Positions 25,526 to 35,400 of a stretch of DNA of 64,000 nucleotides are shown one piece after another. The notes beneath the pieces are model-generated. The model had not been told where the DNA came from and did not search any database. It was given only the letters and a program-made list of their open reading frames with translations. Position numbers and translations under genes: made by a program. Numbering within the stretch: the stretch's first letter is position 1; the number at the start of each line of letters is the position of its first letter. Source of the stretch: JAHEDT01 sp963825615. GTDB taxonomy: Bacteria; Desulfobacterota; Desulfuromonadia; Desulfuromonadales; BM103. The stretch lies in the NCBI GenBank assembly GCA_963825615.1, contig CAWGTV010000010.1, positions 151,491-215,490 of the forward strand, read 5' to 3'.

Positions 25526-26230
25526 CTACAACTGTTGGCCGACCGGGCGTACCAGGACTTCGCTGACATCGACATGCGGCGGCTGACTGACTGCAAACAT
25601 CACCGCCCGGGCGACATCCTCGGCGAGAACCATCGGTTCGTCGGGGCGAACCCGCCAGAACGGCGTGTCAACGCGCCCCGGTTCGACCAGGGTGACCCGC
25701 ACGTCGCTGCCGACCAGCTGTTTACGCAGCGATTCGGCCATGCCGGTGATCGCCCACTTGGTCGCCGAGTAGAAATTGTTCGGCGGTGCCACCCGTCCGA
25801 TCACCGAACCAGTCAGCAGCAGGTGTCCCTTGAGCCTGATCAGCTCCGGCAGGGTCAAGCGCGCCAGGGCTGCCGCGCCAAAGACATTGGTCATCAGCAT
25901 CTGCTGCCATTGCTCCGGGGTATCGTCGCCGCCGACGTAGCCGCCACCCCACACGCCGCCGGCGTTGGCGAAGGCGACATCGATCCGCCCGAAGGCTTTC
26001 AGGCTGACCGCGACCAGGTTCTGCAAAGACGACCAGTCGCTGACATCGCAGACCACCGCCAGAGCCTGTTCCTTGCCGCCCAGTGCAGAGGCAAGCTGCT
26101 CCAGCTTCTCCTGCGAACGTGCTGCCAGCACCACCCGGTAGCCAGACTTGGCCGCCAGCCGGGCGGTTTCCATGCCGATGCCGGTCGAAGCGCCGGTGAT
26201 AAGAAAAACCTTGTCAACATTGTGACCCAT
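25526..26230 (-). CDS. Short-chain dehydrogenase/reductase (classical SDR)
   Basis: 234 residues. Nucleotide-binding motif ITGASTGIGMETARLAA, structural NAGGVWGGG (NAG), catalytic Ser in LLTGSVIGRV and catalytic YSATK. All catalytic residues are present, so it is expected to be an active NAD(P)(H)-dependent oxidoreductase; the substrate is unknown. Single gene, ended by the terminator at 25455-25484. Confidence 0.88.
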   Translation of the reverse strand: MGHNVDKVFLITGASTGIGMETARLAAKSGYRVVLAARSQEKLEQLASALGGKEQALAVVCDVSDWSSLQNLVAVSLKAFGRIDVAFANAGGVWGGGYVGGDDTPEQWQQMLMTNVFGAAALARLTLPELIRLKGHLLLTGSVIGRVAPPNNFYSATKWAITGMAESLRKQLVGSDVRVTLVEPGRVDTPFWRVRPDEPMVLAEDVARAVMFAVSQPPHVDVSEVLVRPVGQQL

Positions 26231-26424
26231 AGCTGTTCTCCATGACGTGGATTGTCGTTATAGGTGGATTCGAATTTACATTCTACCATTTGCATCGTGA
26301 ATGGCGATACGAGGACGCGAGCGACAAGAAACGAGCAATGGAAGGAGGCGTTGAAAAGGAACGGAAGAAAACTCTTTGACGTACAGCTGGTAAAGGCAAC
26401 CGCGGCCAGCGGATCCCGGTATTG

Positions 26425-26453
26425 TTTTTGTGAAATGTGTAGACCTGACCCTC
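26425..26453. repeat. Half copy of the ~70-bp palindromic repeat
   Basis: TTTTTGTGAAATGTGTAGACCTGACCC matches the right arm of the full copies at 44910-44980, 54341-54413 and 63260-63332. It abuts the aminotransferase stop codon. The rest of the gap 26231-26424 contains only a GC-rich, inverted CGTCCC-type stretch near 26305-26330. Confidence 0.7.
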
Positions 26454-27615
26454 AGGCTTCGGTAAAGCGCTGTATGGCGTTGGGGATCTCTTCTGCGCGG
26501 ATGTTGCCGAAGGCCAGGCGCAGATAACCTTCCAGGCCGGGGCCGAAGGCTTCGCCGGGGAGGCAGAGCAGATGGGTTCGCTCGACCAGGCGGCGGGCGG
26601 CGTCTCTTCCGGAGAGTTGCGGCCAAGGATGCTTGACCCAGGCGAAGAAACTGCCGCTGGCGACCAGCTGGAACGGGTTGTTGGGTTGATTGAACAGCGT
26701 CCGGAACAGGTCATGGCGGTGCTGCATCATTTGGTTGTTGGCTGCCACCCAGGTATCGAGATGGTCGCAGCCGAAGCGGACCGCCTCCTGGGTGATGCGT
26801 GGCTGGCAGACCGCCATGGTGTCCTGAATCTTGAGCGCCTGGTGGATCACCTTTGACCCGGCCACCAGCGCACCGGCGCGATAGCCGGTCAGGGCGAAGG
26901 TCTTGCCGAAGGAGGCGAGGTGAATGAAATGCTGCTGCCAATCAGGCTGACTGAAGAGCGTGTGCGGTCTGGTCGACGCCGGCAGGAAGGCATTGTAGGT
27001 CTCGTCAAGGATCAGGGCGATGTCGTGCTGACGGGCCAGTTTGTAGAGCTGCTTCAAGGTTTCCGGTGAGGTGACCGCACCGGTCGGGTTGCTCGGCGAC
27101 ACCAGCAGGATTGCCCGCGTGCGTGCAGTGATCCGTTCGGCAATGGCGGCCACATCGGGTTGACCGGCGTGCGCTTCGACAAACGGCACCCAAACGCAGG
27201 TGATGCCAAGAGCCTGCAGGGCCATGGGGTGGTCGAAATATGCCGGCAGCGGCACGATAACCTCGTCGCCGGCCTGGCAAATGGTCATGATCGCCAGCCA
27301 GAAGGCCTGGCTGGCACCGATGGTCAGGCAAATCTCGTCAGCCACCGGAGAGGCGCCGTAGCGGCGTGCATACCAGGCGCTGATCGAGGCACGCACGTCC
27401 GCAAGTCCTTCGTCGGGGGAGTAACGCGACGTCGCCGGAGCATCCAGCAAACCGTGGAGGTGTTCAAGAAGTTGCGGCGCCGGGGCATAGTCGGGCACGG
27501 CCTGGCAGAGATCGATCAGCGGCCGCTCCACGCTCATGGCGACACCATCAAGCCACGACTTGACCTCGGTGATCGGTGGAGCCTGTACGGCTTCGATATA
27601 CGGTGAAAATTTCAT
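26452..27615 (-). CDS. PLP-dependent class I/II aminotransferase
   Basis: 387 residues, normal for AspC/AatA-like enzymes. PLP-binding features: SPSNPTGAV, DETYNAF and the Schiff-base Lys in SFGKTFALTGYRAGA; C-terminal Arg in YLRLAFGNIRAEE. It transfers amino groups between an amino acid and a 2-oxo acid; specificity is not readable. The start MKFSPYIEAV at 27615 fits family length; the open frame to 27948 only shadows the TRAP gene. It begins 23 bp after the TRAP permease stop, so it is probably co-transcribed, suggesting that the transported compound is an amino or keto acid. Confidence 0.88.
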   Translation of the reverse strand: MKFSPYIEAVQAPPITEVKSWLDGVAMSVERPLIDLCQAVPDYAPAPQLLEHLHGLLDAPATSRYSPDEGLADVRASISAWYARRYGASPVADEICLTIGASQAFWLAIMTICQAGDEVIVPLPAYFDHPMALQALGITCVWVPFVEAHAGQPDVAAIAERITARTRAILLVSPSNPTGAVTSPETLKQLYKLARQHDIALILDETYNAFLPASTRPHTLFSQPDWQQHFIHLASFGKTFALTGYRAGALVAGSKVIHQALKIQDTMAVCQPRITQEAVRFGCDHLDTWVAANNQMMQHRHDLFRTLFNQPNNPFQLVASGSFFAWVKHPWPQLSGRDAARRLVERTHLLCLPGEAFGPGLEGYLRLAFGNIRAEEIPNAIQRFTEA

Positions 27616-27638
27616 GGTGATCAATCGAGTGCCAGCGT

Positions 27639-29718
27639 TCAAACTGCCAGCGAGGCTCTGCGCGAGGTCCGGAAGCTGGCCACAAAGAGCACGATCAGCA
27701 CCACCAGCCCGGCCATGTGAATCCACCATGCAGCAGGCCAAAGCAGGGTAACGGCACAACCGAGAGACAACAACCGAAACGGGAGGGAGAGACGTGCCTC
27801 CATGTAGCCTTCCAACCCGGCGGCGAAGGCGTAGAGCCCGAAGAAAGCGAAGAAGAAAATCGTTAAATCGTCGAGCCAGTAGCCACCGATGAATGGCGTG
27901 TAAGCAAACAGTAGGGGGATGACATAGAGACCCTTGGCGAGTTTCCATGACTGCAGCCCGGTGGCCATGGGGCTGGTGCCGGCAATCGCTGCGCCGGTGA
28001 ATGCCGCCAGGGCAACCGGCGGCGTGACGTTCGAGTCCTGGCTCAGCCAGAAGATGATCAGGTGTGCCGAGAGCAGCGCAAAGGTCAGGTCGTGGGCGCT
28101 GAGCACAGCCTCGCGCACCATGCTGGCCATGTCGACCGGCACGGCATCGACGATCATCCGGGCGGCAGCAGTGGTCATCGGGTTGCCGATCTCGGCCAGG
28201 TGTTCAGGAGCAGCGAGCATGAAGATCGCCTTGGCCGCCTCGGGAATCTGGCCGTTGACCAGGGCCTTGACCAGCAGTCCATCGGATATCAGCGCATGCA
28301 GGGCCGGCGCAGAGAGGGTGCCGAGCACGATGTATGCAGCGGTCACCGGCAAACCCATGCCGAGCACCAGCGAGGCCAGTGCAATCAGGACGATGGCGAT
28401 CACCAGGTTGTGTCCGGCCCACTCGTTGATCATCAGCGAGAAGGTGTTGCCGATGCCGGCAGTGGAGATGACGTTGACGATCAGGCCGACGCTGCAGAGC
28501 AGGATCGCCGTCATGACCATGTTGCGGGCGCCGAGAGCGAGGGCTTCGATAATTGCCTTCGGCCCCATGCGATTTGTGCTGAGCCAGGAGGCGACGATGA
28601 CGGCGAGAATGCTGATGCCGCCGGCGTAGGTCGGGGTGAAACCGTAGATCAGCAGGCCGATCAGGACGACAATCGGCAACAGGAAGACGACCCCGCCCTT
28701 CTTGAACACTTCCACCGCCGAGACCTTCTCATCGTCCAGCGCCGTGACATGGCTGCGCTTGGCCTCGATGCGAACGAAAAAGCCGACGGCGGCAAAGTAG
28801 AGGATCGCCGGCAGGATGCTGACGACGACGATGGTGTTGTAGGAAATCTGCGTGTAGGTGGCCATGACGAAGGCCCCGGCCCCCATGATCGGCGGCATCA
28901 GCTGTCCTCCGGTCGAGGCGGCGGCTTCGACCCCGGCGGCAAACTTGGCCGGGAAACCGGCGCGCTTCATCAGCGGGATGGTGATGACGCCGGTCGAGGC
29001 GGTGTTGGCCACTGCGGATCCGGAAATGGTCCCCATCAGCCCCGACGCCATGACCGCGACCAGCCCGGGTCCGCCGACCATGCGCCCGGCGACGGCGCGG
29101 GCCAGGTCGATGACGAACTCGCCGGCGCCGGAACGGAGCAGGAAGGCGCCGAACAGGATGAACATGAAGACGTAGCTCGAGGAGATGGTGGCAATGGTGC
29201 CGAACAGGGCGTCGTCACCGTAGATGCTGCGGAAAAGAATAGTTTCCGGGGTCAGCCCGGCAAACTTGAAAACTCCGCTGATGGTCCCACCCCACCAGCC
29301 GATGTAGGACGAGGGCAATCAGGATCAGCACCGGGATGAACCAGCCGGCCACCCGCCGGGTAAATTCGAGGGCACAGAGAATCAGGACGACCCCGGCGAC
29401 CCATTCGCTGGGGAGCAGCCTGACGCCGCGCGCGTAGATGGCGTCTTCCATGGAAATCAGGTAGATGGCCGAGCCCGCGGCCAGCACCCCGAGCAACATG
29501 TCGAGGGCCCGCCAGCCCGGGCCGGCGTCGCGACGCAACGGGTAGACCAATGCCGCCATCAGGGCAAAGCCGGCAAAGTGCAGGGAGTTCTGCCAGAGAG
29601 AGGACAGCACGGTAATGACGTTGAACCAGATGTGCATGAGCGACACGGCAACGCCGATGACGATCAGTAGCCGGCTCTGGTCGGGAAAGGTTGCAGGCTC
29701 GACTTCAGGGGTGGTCAT
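27639..29718 (-). CDS. TRAP transporter fused permease (DctQ-DctM type, TAXI system), one frameshift
   Basis: About 690 residues after correcting one extra base at 29307-29308, which joins FIPVLILIALV to YIGWWGGTISGVFKFAG. The first ~150 residues are the small 4-TM part. The rest is the 12-TM large subunit with GLMGTISGSAVANTASTGVITIPLMKRAGF and VLGMGLPVTAAYIVLG. These secondary transporters import organic acids using a sodium or proton gradient and a periplasmic binding protein. The binding protein gene lies directly upstream and an aminotransferase downstream. Confidence 0.9.
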
Positions 29719-29778
29719 AAGCAACAACTCCGCGAAAAGCTGCGGTCGTCCCTGAGGGGACGACCGCAGTGGTCAATC

Positions 29779-30805
29779 TCAGTTTGCAATCAGGCGGGCG
29801 GGGATCTTGATGCCGACCTCCTGGTAATACTTGGCCGCACCCGGATGAAGGGGCATCGGCAAGCCGGCGATAGCTTTTTCAATCGCCATCGCCTTGGTGG
29901 CGCCGTGGATGGCGTTCAGAAACGCCAGGTTTTCATAGGTGGTTTTGGTGATCTGGTAGACGGCATCTTCGTCAACATCGGCCCGAACTGCGAGGAAATT
30001 CGGCTGGGCGATCGTGTTGATCTCCTTGGTCTGGCCAGGATAGGTGTCGGCCGGGATGACGTAACGGGTCCAGAGCTCCATACCACCATCGGCTTTTGTC
30101 ATCTCCTCGTCGGTGAAGTCAAGGATCACCAGGTCATCCCCCATGTTGGCCTTCGCCTTGGTGATGGCCCCTGCCGGAACCCCGGCCGGGATGCTCATGC
30201 CGGCCGCCTGGCCGTTCTGCATGGCGTCAGCCGAGGGGCCGTAGCCGACATAAATGAGGTTGTAGTAATCCTTCTCCACATCGGCGCCCAGGTTGGTCAG
30301 CAGCACGGTGTTGGAACCGAGGGTGCCGGAATTTTTCGAGCCGAGGGACAGGGTCTCCCCCTTCATCGCCACCATGTCGGCAACGGTGCCGGTCTTCGCA
30401 AATTTCTTGTTGATGGCGAAATGTTCGACGTTCTGCCAGAGCATGGTCACGGCACGCAGGTTTTTCTGTGGGCCTTCGCTGGCGATCGGGCCTGTGCCGT
30501 TCCAGGCGTAGGCACCGTAGAGACCCTGCAGAATCGCGAACTGCACTTCGTTGTCACGCAGCAGCTTGATGTTCTCACCGGAACCGGCCGAGCTGATGGC
30601 AGACATGCCGATTTTTTCTTTCGGTTGCAATTTCACCTTGACCAGAGTCGACAGCGCCACGCCGACCGGGTAGTAGGTGCCGCCGGTGGAGGCGGTTGCC
30701 ATCAGGTAGTTGCGCTCTTCAGCCGCTTGGACAGTCGAGACAGCGCCGACAGAGTAAGGTGAAAGCTGCCAAAATAAACATGAGTTGTCTGATCCGCATA
30801 ATCAT
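29779..30805 (-). CDS. TAXI-family TRAP transporter solute-binding protein, frameshift in signal peptide
   Basis: About 340 residues. Mature domain starts MATASTGGTYYPVGVALSTLV, with SAGSGENIKLLRDNEVQFAILQG and NLIYVGYGPSADAMQNGQ, all typical of TAXI proteins. The signal peptide is in another frame: an ATG at 30805 behind GGAGGAAACA reads MIMRIRQLMFILAAF, and one extra base near 30754 leads to VGAVSTVQAAEERNYL, giving an AxA cleavage site. Periplasmic receptor for the permease that follows after 60 bp. Confidence 0.88.
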
Positions 30806-30898
30806 TGTTTCCTCCTCAAATCGGTAGGTTGATACTTTAACCAGCTGCCCGCAAAACTAGCGAGTGCAAATGGTCCGTCGGATTAAATCAATTAGACA

Positions 30899-30916
30899 CT
30901 GTATAGTACTCTACAG
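30899..30916. promoter_or_regulatory. Inverted repeat upstream of the TRAP operon, candidate operator
   Basis: CTGTA-TAGTACTC-TACAG, 5-bp arms around an 8-bp centre, about 95 bp before the binding-protein start. GTxTAC-like palindromes are bound by GntR/FadR-type repressors. No regulator gene is adjacent, so this is only a suggestion. Confidence 0.35.
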
Positions 30917-30984
30917 AATGTTGACTGTTTTGCAAATCATAGCACACCTCTTCGATATGTTTTGATCGACGTATGCAACCGTAA

Positions 30985-31770
30985 TCAGTAGCCTTTCACC
31001 ATCCCTCCGTCAACCATGAGCGTGCTTCCAGTGACGTATGAACTTGCCCCGGAGGCAAGGAAACAGACCACGCGAGCGAATTCCTCGACGTCACCGTAGC
31101 GTTTGAGAGGGATGTTCTGCAGCGACTCGGCAACGACCTGGTCTTTGCTGACCCCGCGCTTGACGGCTTTGAGTTGGTCAAGGTAGTCGGTGCGGTCGGT
31201 GGCAATGCGCCCCGGAGCGACGGTATTGACCAGGATGTCGTAAGGGGCCAGTTCGTCGGCCAGGCTTTTCGCCAGGCCGAGGACCCCCATGCGAAAAGCG
31301 TTGGAGAGGATCAGGCCTGGGATTGGTTGTTTGATCGAAGACGAGGTCACATTGATGATCCGCCCCCCCTTCTGCTTGAGATCGGGAAGCACAGAACGGA
31401 TCAGGCGCACGTAGCTAAGCAGGTTGAGTTCGAAGGCGGCCTGCCATGCCGCATCGTCAACCTGCTCGAAGCCGCCGCCCGGAGGACCGCCAGTATTGTT
31501 GATCAGGATATCGATGTTGCCGAGCTGTTCATGAGTCGCGGCGACCAGCGCCTGTATATCCTCAAGCCGGGTGAGATCGCAAGGGTAGCAGGCCACCCGC
31601 CCCTTTGCCTTAGGCGTCAGCTGCTGCCGGGCGATATCGAGCTGTTCGGCGTGACGGCTGGTCAGCATTACGTCGCACCCTTCGGCGGCCAGTTGAGCGG
31701 CAATCGCCAGCCCCAGCCCTTTACTTGAAGCCGCCACCAGGGCGACTTTATCCTTCAATTGCAGATCCAT
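30985..31770 (-). CDS. SDR family protein lacking the YxxxK catalytic pair
   Basis: 261 residues. Rossmann motif VAASSKGLGLAIAAQLAAEG, NNTGGPPGGG, and NVTSSSIKQPIPGLILSNAF. At the catalytic position the usual Tyr-x-x-x-Lys is replaced by Leu-Ser-Asn-Ala-Phe-Arg. This matches a known SDR subgroup annotated as 3-oxoacyl reductase-like that shares the NVTS...KQPIPxLxLSN pattern. Activity may differ from classical SDRs. The start at 31770 has GGGAG upstream. Separate from the TRAP operon (180 bp gap). Confidence 0.82.
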   Translation of the reverse strand: MDLQLKDKVALVAASSKGLGLAIAAQLAAEGCDVMLTSRHAEQLDIARQQLTPKAKGRVACYPCDLTRLEDIQALVAATHEQLGNIDILINNTGGPPGGGFEQVDDAAWQAAFELNLLSYVRLIRSVLPDLKQKGGRIINVTSSSIKQPIPGLILSNAFRMGVLGLAKSLADELAPYDILVNTVAPGRIATDRTDYLDQLKAVKRGVSKDQVVAESLQNIPLKRYGDVEEFARVVCFLASGASSYVTGSTLMVDGGMVKGY

Positions 31771-31884
31771 GGCAAACTCCCTGATATTATTCAGCATCCC
31801 TTAACGTCGTCAGTATAGCGTCACAGAAAACCATTGGGAAGTCTTTGTCACAACTTAAAAGTAGCAACGACAACAGCTATTTTT

Positions 31885-31912
31885 TTGCATTCCCAAAATA
31901 TACTGCTAAAAT
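31885..31912 (+). promoter_or_regulatory. Promoter of the cold-shock gene with long 5' leader
   Basis: TTGCAT (31885-31890), 16 bp, TAAAAT (31907-31912). The predicted leader is about 155 bases, as usual for cspA-type mRNAs. It contains TGACA-TGG-TGTCA near 31955 and the perfect palindrome GTTCCC-AA-GGGAAC (32048-32061) just before the GGAGGAAG ribosome-binding site. Nothing else is seen in the 31771-32075 gap. Confidence 0.5.
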
Positions 31913-32075
31913 TGCAGCGTTATGACGTTTTGTGGACATTCCGAAGCCATTCGTTTGACATGGTGTCAGCATTAATCAGAACGAACAGACCCACCTGGAC
32001 TCTGCTTTTCTGTTATCGGGCGATCGGGATGCACACAACAAGAATCAGTTCCCAAGGGAACGCACGGAGGAAGAA

Positions 32076-32276
32076 ATGGCAGAAGGTACGGTGAAATGGT
32101 TCAATGATGCAAAGGGTTTCGGGTTTATCGAGCAGGACAATGGGCCAGACGTATTCGTCCACTTTTCCCAGATCCAGGGCGATGGTTTCAAATCCGTTGC
32201 CGAGGGTGACCGGGTGAGTTTTGATGTCACTACGGGCCAAAAAGGCCCCCAGGCATCCAATGTACGTAAAGTCTGA
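32076..32276 (+). CDS. cspA: Cold-shock protein (CspA family)
   Basis: 66 residues, full family length. RNP1 KGFGFIEQ and RNP2 VFVHFSQI are intact, and the protein starts MAEGTVKWFNDAKGF. It binds single-stranded RNA/DNA, melting structure in the cold or in growth. Strong ribosome-binding site GGAGGAAGAA, long AT-rich leader and a perfect terminator support a single highly expressed gene. Confidence 0.95.
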   Translation: MAEGTVKWFNDAKGFGFIEQDNGPDVFVHFSQIQGDGFKSVAEGDRVSFDVTTGQKGPQASNVRKV

Positions 32277-32298
32277 ATAAGTCTTACGTTGCAATCAC

Positions 32299-32334
32299 AA
32301 AAGCCCCGCGGGAATCCGCGGGGCTTTTGTTTTG
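32299..32334 (+). terminator. Intrinsic terminator of the cold-shock gene
   Basis: AAGCCCCGCGG-GAAT-CCGCGGGGCTT, a perfect stem, followed by TTGTTTTG. It begins about 22 bp after the stop. Confidence 0.95.
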
Positions 32335-32344
32335 AACTGCGGGG

Positions 32345-32368
32345 AGGGGTTGGGCTACACATTTTACA
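32345..32368. repeat. Degenerate half of the palindromic repeat
   Basis: AGGGGTTGGGCTACACATTTTACA resembles the left arm GGGGTCAGGTCTACACATTTCACA with two missing bases and two substitutions. The remainder of 32277-32543 shows no other structure. Confidence 0.4.
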
Positions 32369-32543
32369 ATAACCGTACCGGGCGTAAATTTATGCAAGGG
32401 ACCAAGACATGCCTCGAGAAGCGTAAAAGCTGACAGCGCAAACCAGCCCGCGAACGTGTCAAAGCAGACAATCAGCAATTGTTCAGATATATTGACCAAT
32501 ATCGTACAATCATAACCGACAGCCACAGTTAAAGGGTTGAAAC

Positions 32544-33128
32544 ATGAAAAACCGTCCGAGCGTAAAACCCCTGCCAGCGTCAAAGTGGGACTCCTCACTT
32601 TCTCATATCCTCGACGACATGCAGGACCAACCCCTCAATGTCCACGCATTGATGGCAAATCACCCGAAGCTGTTAAACGCCTGGTGGAGCTTTCGCAACT
32701 ATGCGGTTGGCGGCGGTGAACTGGGACGACGCAGAGCCGAGTTGGTCATTCTGCGCGTGGCGGTGCAGATGAAATCCTGGTACGAATGGGGCTCCCATGT
32801 CGAACGGGCTCTGGCTTGCGGTCTGACCCTGGAGGAGATCGAGCGCGTCAAGCAGGGAGCACAGGCCCCGCACTGGGTACCTGAGGAAGCCCTGCTGTTT
32901 CAGGCTGTGGACGAGTTGCTGTGCGAACGTGCCATAACGACAGACACCCTGGAGACGTTGTCCCAGTATTACACTGTCCGACAGCTGATGGACCTGATTG
33001 CCATTCAAGGGATGTACGTGATCCTCGGCGGCATGCTCAACACCTGGGGACTGGAACTCGACGCTCATGTGCGTGAGGCCTTGCCAGCCAGCGTCACCAG
33101 GGAACAGTTCGAAACCGGCAGACCCTGA
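32544..33128 (+). CDS. Carboxymuconolactone decarboxylase (AhpD-like) family protein
   Basis: 194 residues, all-alpha. The conserved core is NHPKLLNAWWSFRNYAVGGGELGRRRAELVILRVAVQMKSWYEWGSHVERALACGLTLEEI. The Cys-x-x-Cys of AhpD peroxidases is absent (Ser-Trp-Tyr-Glu instead), with Glu and His retained, so it belongs to the non-peroxidase branch, function unassigned. The final IQGMYVILGGMLNTWGLELD is typical of longer members. Stand-alone gene. Confidence 0.82.
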   Translation: MKNRPSVKPLPASKWDSSLSHILDDMQDQPLNVHALMANHPKLLNAWWSFRNYAVGGGELGRRRAELVILRVAVQMKSWYEWGSHVERALACGLTLEEIERVKQGAQAPHWVPEEALLFQAVDELLCERAITTDTLETLSQYYTVRQLMDLIAIQGMYVILGGMLNTWGLELDAHVREALPASVTREQFETGRP

Positions 33129-33204
33129 GAGAATTCGGGAATCGTTGCACCGTCACCCTGCCCCACACTTTTGACACTTTCCCACCGGTTGATATGCTTG
33201 GAGC

Positions 33205-34569
33205 ATGACAAGACATCGTGTCATCATCTTTTTGTCCCTCCTGGTGCTCGTCACCTGCGCCATATCGTCCGGCGCCGAAGAGACGTCTGTGCCCGCCGAG
33301 ATCCGGGTGGTGCGCATCGCCGGGGTGATCAACCCGGTCGTCGCCGATTTCATCGCAGCCGAACTGACGGCGGCCAATGCCAGCAGCGCACGGGCCTTCC
33401 TGATCGAGCTCGACACACCCGGCGGTCTCGACACCTCGATGCGCGCGATTATCCAGCAGATTCTCGGCTCGCGCCTGCCGGTGATCGTTTATGTCTTCCC
33501 GTCCGGCGCCCGCGCTGCTTCGGCCGGCGCACTGATCACCCTGGCCGCCGATTTCGCCGCCATGGCACCCGGCACCAACATCGGCGCAGCCCACCCGGTC
33601 TCGATCGGTCCGGGCGCTTCGGACGACAAGGGTCAGGGCGCGACCATGATGGAAAAGGTGGTCAACGATGCGGTCGCCTATGCGCGCAGCATCGCAGACC
33701 AGCGCGGCCGCAACCGCGACTGGGCCGAGCAGGTCGTGCGCAAGTCGGTCTCCACAGCCGCCCAGGAGGCGCTGCAGCTCAAGGTGATCGACCTGATTGC
33801 GGCCGATGAGACGACCCTGCTTGAGGAGCTGCACGGCCGCACTTACCTGCGCAACGGCCAGGCTTTCACGCTTGACAGCCGCGGCGCAAGCTTAAGCTAC
33901 GCCGAGATGAACTGGCGACAGGAGCTGTTCAACATCATCAGCGACCCGAACGTCGCCTACATGCTGTTGATGCTCGGCATCCTCGGCATCTTTTTCGAGA
34001 TTTCCCAGCCCGGCGTGGTCCTGCCCGGCGCGATCGGCGCCCTCGCCCTGCTCCTCGCTTTTCTTGGCTTCCAGACCCTGCCGGTCAACTACATCGGCGG
34101 CCTGCTGATCCTGCTCGCCATTATCCTCTTTATCCTCGAGATCAAGGTCGCCTCCTACGGTATGCTCACCGTCGGCGGCCTGATCGCTCTCGCCTTCGGC
34201 TCGCTGATTTTGGTCGACAGCCCGGCTCCCTACCTGCAGATATCGCGGGCGGTGATTGCCGCAACCGTCACGGTCTGCGGCGGGTTCGTCAGCCTGGTGC
34301 TACTGTTCGTGGTGCGTGTACAGAAAAGCCGCTTCGTCTCGGGTCTCGAGGGGATGATCGGCGAACGCGGTCGGGCGGTGACCCCCCTCACGCCCAGCGG
34401 CCGGGTGTACGTCCACGGCGAATACTGGGATGCGCATGCCGACCAGCCGATCCCCGAAGGAAGCGAAATCGAAATCGTGCGCACCGAAAACAACCTGAAA
34501 CTGCTCGTTCGAGCTGTCGCATCAGGGGCGGCAGCCGCGACAAAGGAGGAAGACGATGATTCCCGTTAA
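33205..34569 (+). CDS. nfeD: NfeD family membrane serine protease (ClpP class)
   Basis: 454 residues. Signal peptide (residues 1-23), ClpP-like protease domain (about 30-220) with ELDTPGGLDTSMR and the nucleophile Ser in ARAASAGALITLAADFAAM, then four or five membrane helices (about 245-385) and a C-terminal OB-fold NfeD domain (GMIGERGRAVTPLTPSGRVYVHGEYWDA). It cleaves the C-terminus of its partner stomatin in characterised archaeal pairs. The last 14 bases overlap the slipin gene, the standard nfeD-slipin operon. Confidence 0.92.
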   Translation: MTRHRVIIFLSLLVLVTCAISSGAEETSVPAEIRVVRIAGVINPVVADFIAAELTAANASSARAFLIELDTPGGLDTSMRAIIQQILGSRLPVIVYVFPSGARAASAGALITLAADFAAMAPGTNIGAAHPVSIGPGASDDKGQGATMMEKVVNDAVAYARSIADQRGRNRDWAEQVVRKSVSTAAQEALQLKVIDLIAADETTLLEELHGRTYLRNGQAFTLDSRGASLSYAEMNWRQELFNIISDPNVAYMLLMLGILGIFFEISQPGVVLPGAIGALALLLAFLGFQTLPVNYIGGLLILLAIILFILEIKVASYGMLTVGGLIALAFGSLILVDSPAPYLQISRAVIAATVTVCGGFVSLVLLFVVRVQKSRFVSGLEGMIGERGRAVTPLTPSGRVYVHGEYWDAHADQPIPEGSEIEIVRTENNLKLLVRAVASGAAAATKEEDDDSR

Positions 34570-35332
34570 TCTGATCGGCTGGCTGGTCGTTGTGGTCTTG
34601 ATAATCAGCATCATCAGCAGCGCCGTGCGCGTCCTCTACGAATACCAGCGCGGCGTGGTCTTCCGCCTGGGACGCTTCGCCATGGTCAAGGGACCGGGGC
34701 TGCGTTTCGTCATCCCGGTGGTCGACAAGATCATCAAGGTCAGCTTGCGCACCGTCGCCATGGATGTGCCACCGCAGGACGTCATCACCAAGGACAACGT
34801 CTCAGTCAAAGTCAACGCCGTCCTCTATTTCCGCGTTGTGCAGCCGGAGAAGGCGCTGATCGAGGTCGAGGACTACCTTTACGCCACCAGCCAGTTGGCC
34901 CAGACCTCGCTGCGCAGCGTCCTCGGCCAGGCGGAGCTCGATGAACTGCTCTCGCACCGCGACCGCATCAACCAGCAGCTGCAGGTAATCCTCGACCGGC
35001 AGACCGACCCCTGGGGAGTCAAGGTCTCGAACGTCGAGATCAAGCATGTCGACCTCCCCCAGGAGATGCAGCGCGCCATGGCCCGCCAGGCCGAAGCCGA
35101 GCGTGAGCGACGCTCCAAGGTCATTCACGCCGAAGGGGAATTCCAGGCCTCGCAGAAACTCGCCGACGCCGCCGGCGTCATCTCGAAAGAATCCGGCGCC
35201 CTGCAGCTGCGCTTCCTGCAGACGTTGACCGAGATTGCCACCGAGAAGAATTCGACCATCATCTTCCCGCTACCGCTTGATCTGTTCAAACCGTTTCTGG
35301 ACGCGGCAAACAGAGAGGCGAGCAAAGAGTAG
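34556..35332 (+). CDS. Slipin (stomatin/prohibitin family, SPFH domain)
   Basis: 258 residues. N-terminal membrane anchor (LIGWLVVVVLIISIISSAVRV), then an SPFH domain with YQRGVVFRLGRFAMVKGPGLRFVIPVVDKI and VLGQAELDELLSHRDRIN, and a C-terminal coiled coil (ERERRSKVIHAEGEFQASQKLADAAGVISK). Forms oligomers in membrane microdomains. Translationally coupled to nfeD, its expected protease partner. Confidence 0.92.
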   Translation: MIPVNLIGWLVVVVLIISIISSAVRVLYEYQRGVVFRLGRFAMVKGPGLRFVIPVVDKIIKVSLRTVAMDVPPQDVITKDNVSVKVNAVLYFRVVQPEKALIEVEDYLYATSQLAQTSLRSVLGQAELDELLSHRDRINQQLQVILDRQTDPWGVKVSNVEIKHVDLPQEMQRAMARQAEAERERRSKVIHAEGEFQASQKLADAAGVISKESGALQLRFLQTLTEIATEKNSTIIFPLPLDLFKPFLDAANREASKE

Positions 35333-35400
35333 TCCGCGGTGCACAACGCGAAGAACCCCAACTTGCAACCGGGGTAACGTCAGACGTGTGTCCTTGAGAC

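Noticed and set aside
27616..27948. N-terminal extension of the aminotransferase
   Set aside because: The extra residues do not match the family and overlap the end of the TRAP permease gene; the start at 27615 gives the normal length.
28062..29339. 425-codon plus-strand open frame
   Set aside because: Antisense to the TRAP permease; Asp/Gly/Gln-rich shadow composition.
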